Shown: in pieces, positions 61,144 through 64,000 of the stretch
How the letters are laid out: the number at the start of each line of letters is the position of its first letter
Position numbering within the stretch: the first letter of the stretch is position 1
From: Dipteris shenzhenensis
Lineage: Eukaryota > Polypodiophyta > Polypodiopsida > Gleicheniales
Direction: 5' to 3' (one strand)
Assembly: GCA_047967505.1 (NCBI GenBank)
Contig: CM106538.1
DNA: 64,000 bases
Made by a program: the position numbers and the translations under genes
Notes under the pieces: generated by a model
What the model was told of the DNA's origin: nothing
Databases searched by the model: none
What the model saw: the letters and a program-made list of their open reading frames with translations, nothing else

Positions 61144-61441
61144 GTACAATGGAGATGCTGCTCACTAAAATTTGGTCAATTGTATGAGGTTAAGTACCGA
61201 TAATGTCTTTTTAAAATCCCATAGATGTTATGTTCAAGTAAGAATCTGGCATGACCATGGCTGGGTCATCTGACACAGGTCTTTAGAGACCATAAGATCG
61301 TTCTAGCACAAAAGGGAACGTGTATAGATAGACGACTCTTGGTTAGATTGAAAGTGAGGAATTCCCTAGGATCAAGGAATCAATCCGCATGAAGAGGAAA
61401 ATATAATGTAATACAAAAGTTGTGTAGATGGAGATATATTG
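61144..61441. other. Start of intron 8
   Basis: No element recognised before the Gypsy-5 LTR. Confidence 0.5.
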
Positions 61442-61893
61442 TGTTACGCTCAAGTTGAGGTAGCATAACCTTGGAAGAGTCAGTGGACATTTTCCTTTAG
61501 AGGATCAATGTTTGTATTATATTTATGTGGGCTTCACGTAAATGGTCAAAGGAATTAGTGTCAAGGTCTTTGGTGAGGGCATAATGGTACAGACTAGATG
61601 AATCGAAGGTTGAGGACATAGGTGCACCTGAATCCGTAAATTGCCAAGGGGCAAATGGATTTAATGTTATCCCAAGAGAGGGTAAAAAGGATGCATGGTA
61701 GGGGCTTCTAATTAAGACATGTGCCATTCAGATTCATCTAGGGAGATGAGGGCTTTGGAAAGCTACGCTTGTGCGGAAAAAAAATTCTAACTGTTGAAGC
61801 AGGCTTTACCAGAGGTTGGCTGGGTAGAAAGATAGCGTGCCTATGCCCGTGATTAGACAGGAGACTTGTGATGATAGCAGATAGATCGTGTCA
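61442..61893 (+). repeat. Gypsy-5 5' LTR
   Basis: 452 bp, TGTTACGCTCAAG to ...GATCGTGTCA, collinear with the Gypsy-1 LTR. A primer-binding site TGGTATCAAAGC follows at 61896-61907. Confidence 0.85.
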
Positions 61894-64000
61894 TTTGGTA
61901 TCAAAGCGGCAGGTCACGAAGGTGTAGCGGAGGTTGATGTTCTCGTGAAAGCCCAATGTGTGGGACATCGCCAAAAAAGAATTTGAGTGTCGAACTAGGG
62001 TGTCGCTTCAACTCAATTCCAGTTACAGGAAGGCTTTTCCCCAGCAAGCTCATAGTATGTCTACTAGACCATCTCATGAAGAGAAAGGTAAAGCTCCAAT
62101 GGAGCCTGAATCTAGTGTTCATACGGTCGAGCCTAGGAGGGCTAAGGTGCCTAATATTGCCAATTATAGGCCAGATAAGTATTCTGGTCGGATGTCTGAC
62201 CGTAGTTCTGATATCATAGAGACCTGATTACACAAATGAGATGAGGCCTTTGCCATTTATGAAATCAAGAATGATATAAAGAAAATCCACGAGGCCACCC
62301 ACATGTTCAATGAGGCAACGGATAGATGGTTGATAAAACAACATAATGATGGAGTGGCATCCACTACTTGGGAGGGGTTTAAAAAGAATTCAAAAAACAC
62401 TTCTTACCTCCTGACGAAGCATCCCGAGCTTGGGATCAGTATCGAAACCTTCGTCAGAGAAATTTATCAGTGGTTGAATGCACTGATAAGTTCAGAGAAA
62501 GTGTAATGAAAATTTATGAACCTCTACCTTAGTCAGTGCAAGTAAAAGATTTTATTGTTTGACTGAATGATCGGATCAAGATGAAAGCTCGGGCTAAGTA
62601 TGCGAACACGCTAGATAAAGCAATTGCCATAGCCCTGAACTATGAGGATGCCAAAGGAAACAGACCAAGTGGGTTTGTGCAGGTTGGGACTCGGTATGAA
62701 TACCTGAAGAAAACTGGGTTTAAGAAGAAGTCGGTTAGCAAAGGGAGTGGCTCACAGTCTAGTGGCCAAGCCAAGCAGGCGAAGCTAGTTGAGACTCTTT
62801 CTAAACCAAGTACCACCATTGGAGTGAAAAGAAAAGTAACACCAATGGCAGCCCGGGCTTGTTAGTCGAAGTCTTCTTTGAATCCAGAGCAAAAAGAGTT
62901 AGCGAGGAGAGAAGGATTATGTTTTGGATGCCTTCAACGTCATCTGTGGAAAGATTGTCCACGAAACAAGGATCGTGGGATGGCTGAGATGGTGATTTGA
63001 GAATGCGACATGGAAATGAAGGAAAGTCCCAGAGCAGAACAGATGGAGACTCAGCTAGCGGGATCTTCTCAAAGGTCAGTACCTGTTTTGTTATGTGTGT
63101 CTGTTGCTAAGCTAGTTCATAGTGTGCTTGATAATATCCTATCAAAGCCCGCGGCAACGGGGTATACAGCCTTTAATGATACGGAGTTAATTTAGATGAA
63201 GGGTCAAGTAGCCAATCATGATGTCATTGTGTTGTTTGACTTAGCGTTAATGCACAATGTAATTAACTCCAAGCTTGTAAAGAGGCTGAAATTAAAGACT
63301 AGCCCATCTGACTATGCATGCACAGTCAGAATGACAGACGGAAGTTCAATTGAAGTATGGGACCAAAGGGTTACCCAGTTGGAACTTCGAATTCAAGACT
63401 ATGTAGAGAAGCTTGATTTTGAAATGATAAGTCTTGCTCACGCAAATATAGCCCTGGATAAGGCTTGGCATTCTAGGAAGAATCCAGCCATAGATTGAAA
63501 AAAGCACATTTATGAGTTCAAGATGAATGATGTGCTGTATGTCTTACGAGGTGAAAAAGATATACCTCAAGGACTATTGGTTTCCGTACTAGAAGTTCGA
63601 AAAGCTCAAGAAGAGTCTTTGTTTCTTTGTACAGCATCGGTAGAGCCGATTGATAATCCTTCGGCTAGCATTGATGTTACCCAAGATGGGGAGATGTCCA
63701 AGTTGGCTGATCAAATAGTAGGGGAGTTCTTTGATTATTTTAGGGATGAGTTGCCTTATGGGTTACCTCTAGAGCGGAATGTTCAGCATAAGTTTGAACT
63801 AATCTCGGGGACAATACCTATAAATAGATCTCCCTATAGGTTAAGTTTTACCAAAGAAGCAGAGGTGCGGAGACAACTAGAAGAATACCTGAAGCTGGGG
63901 CAGATTCATCCAGTTTCTCATCTTTTTCTTCGCCAGTGATATTGAAGAAAAAGAAGAACGACACTTTTTGCCTCTGTATAGATTACAAAGCATTGAATAA
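61442..64000 (+). mobile_element. Gypsy-5: Gypsy-1-family element, cut by window edge
   Basis: LTR, primer-binding site, a gag with its N-terminus deleted (joins near 62045 at MSTRPSHEEKGK), a second gag block (62581-62865), an intact zinc knuckle CFGCLQRHLWKDC (62920-62958), protease (63196-63498, VLFDLALMHNVI, Ser/Gly of the triad lost), a linker frame (63523-63939) and the first RT motif at the edge (LCIDYKALN). Stops interrupt gag (62225-62227, 62862-62865) and protease (63193-63195, 63496-63498). It is older and more decayed than Gypsy-1. Confidence 0.87.

Overview
This window is nuclear DNA from a land plant with a large, repeat-filled genome. Very long introns, many decayed Ty3/gypsy and Ty1/copia elements and plant-type LINEs fit a fern, gymnosperm or other large-genome vascular plant better than a compact angiosperm, but the sequence alone does not fix the species. 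No bacterial, phage, plasmid, CRISPR, tRNA or rRNA feature was found.

One host gene organises almost everything. Eight exons on the + strand, from about 4.8 kb to 61.1 kb, together read as the N-terminal half of a plastid isoamylase-type starch debranching enzyme, closest to the ISA1 class. Exon borders: 4808-5227, 31811-31993, 32199-32288, 43726-43881, 44087-44178, 44289-44430, 50905-51012 and 61058-61143. The first seven intron lengths are about 26.6 kb, 205 bp, 11.4 kb, 205 bp, 110 bp, 6.5 kb and 10.0 kb. The gene runs off the right edge, so the rest of the catalytic barrel is not visible. The three short introns hold no repeats; all mobile DNA lies upstream or in the five long introns.

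Region by region. 1-4.7 kb: upstream DNA with an antisense gypsy protease fragment. Intron 1 (5.2-31.8 kb): a near-complete chromodomain gypsy element with matching 447-bp LTRs and a TGCAA target duplication (Gypsy-1, 9779-16098), a second gypsy (Gypsy-2), a copia tail with a short LTR rich in W-box palindromes, two antisense LINE fragments, tandem array A (23.97-25.88 kb), a third gypsy (Gypsy-3) and an antisense copia. Intron 3 (32.3-43.7 kb): a 54-nt exon-like block, array B (33.57-34.62 kb) of the same ~560-bp repeat, and a GC-rich LINE (LINE-A) whose ORF1 stop overlaps the ORF2 start as ATGA. Intron 6: a copia 5' end and two antisense LINE copies with microsatellite tails. Intron 7: an antisense copia gag, a deleted Gypsy-1 relative, an antisense LINE ORF1-like reading frame, an antisense solo LTR and unidentified repeats. 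Intron 8: another Gypsy-1 relative running off the edge.

The most unusual signal is the ~560-bp tandem element seen twice (arrays A and B). Both arrays end at the same nucleotide, begin at different points of the unit, and are each flanked by what looks like a direct duplication of target DNA. That is the signature of a mobile retroposon, not an ordinary satellite, and I do not recognise the family.
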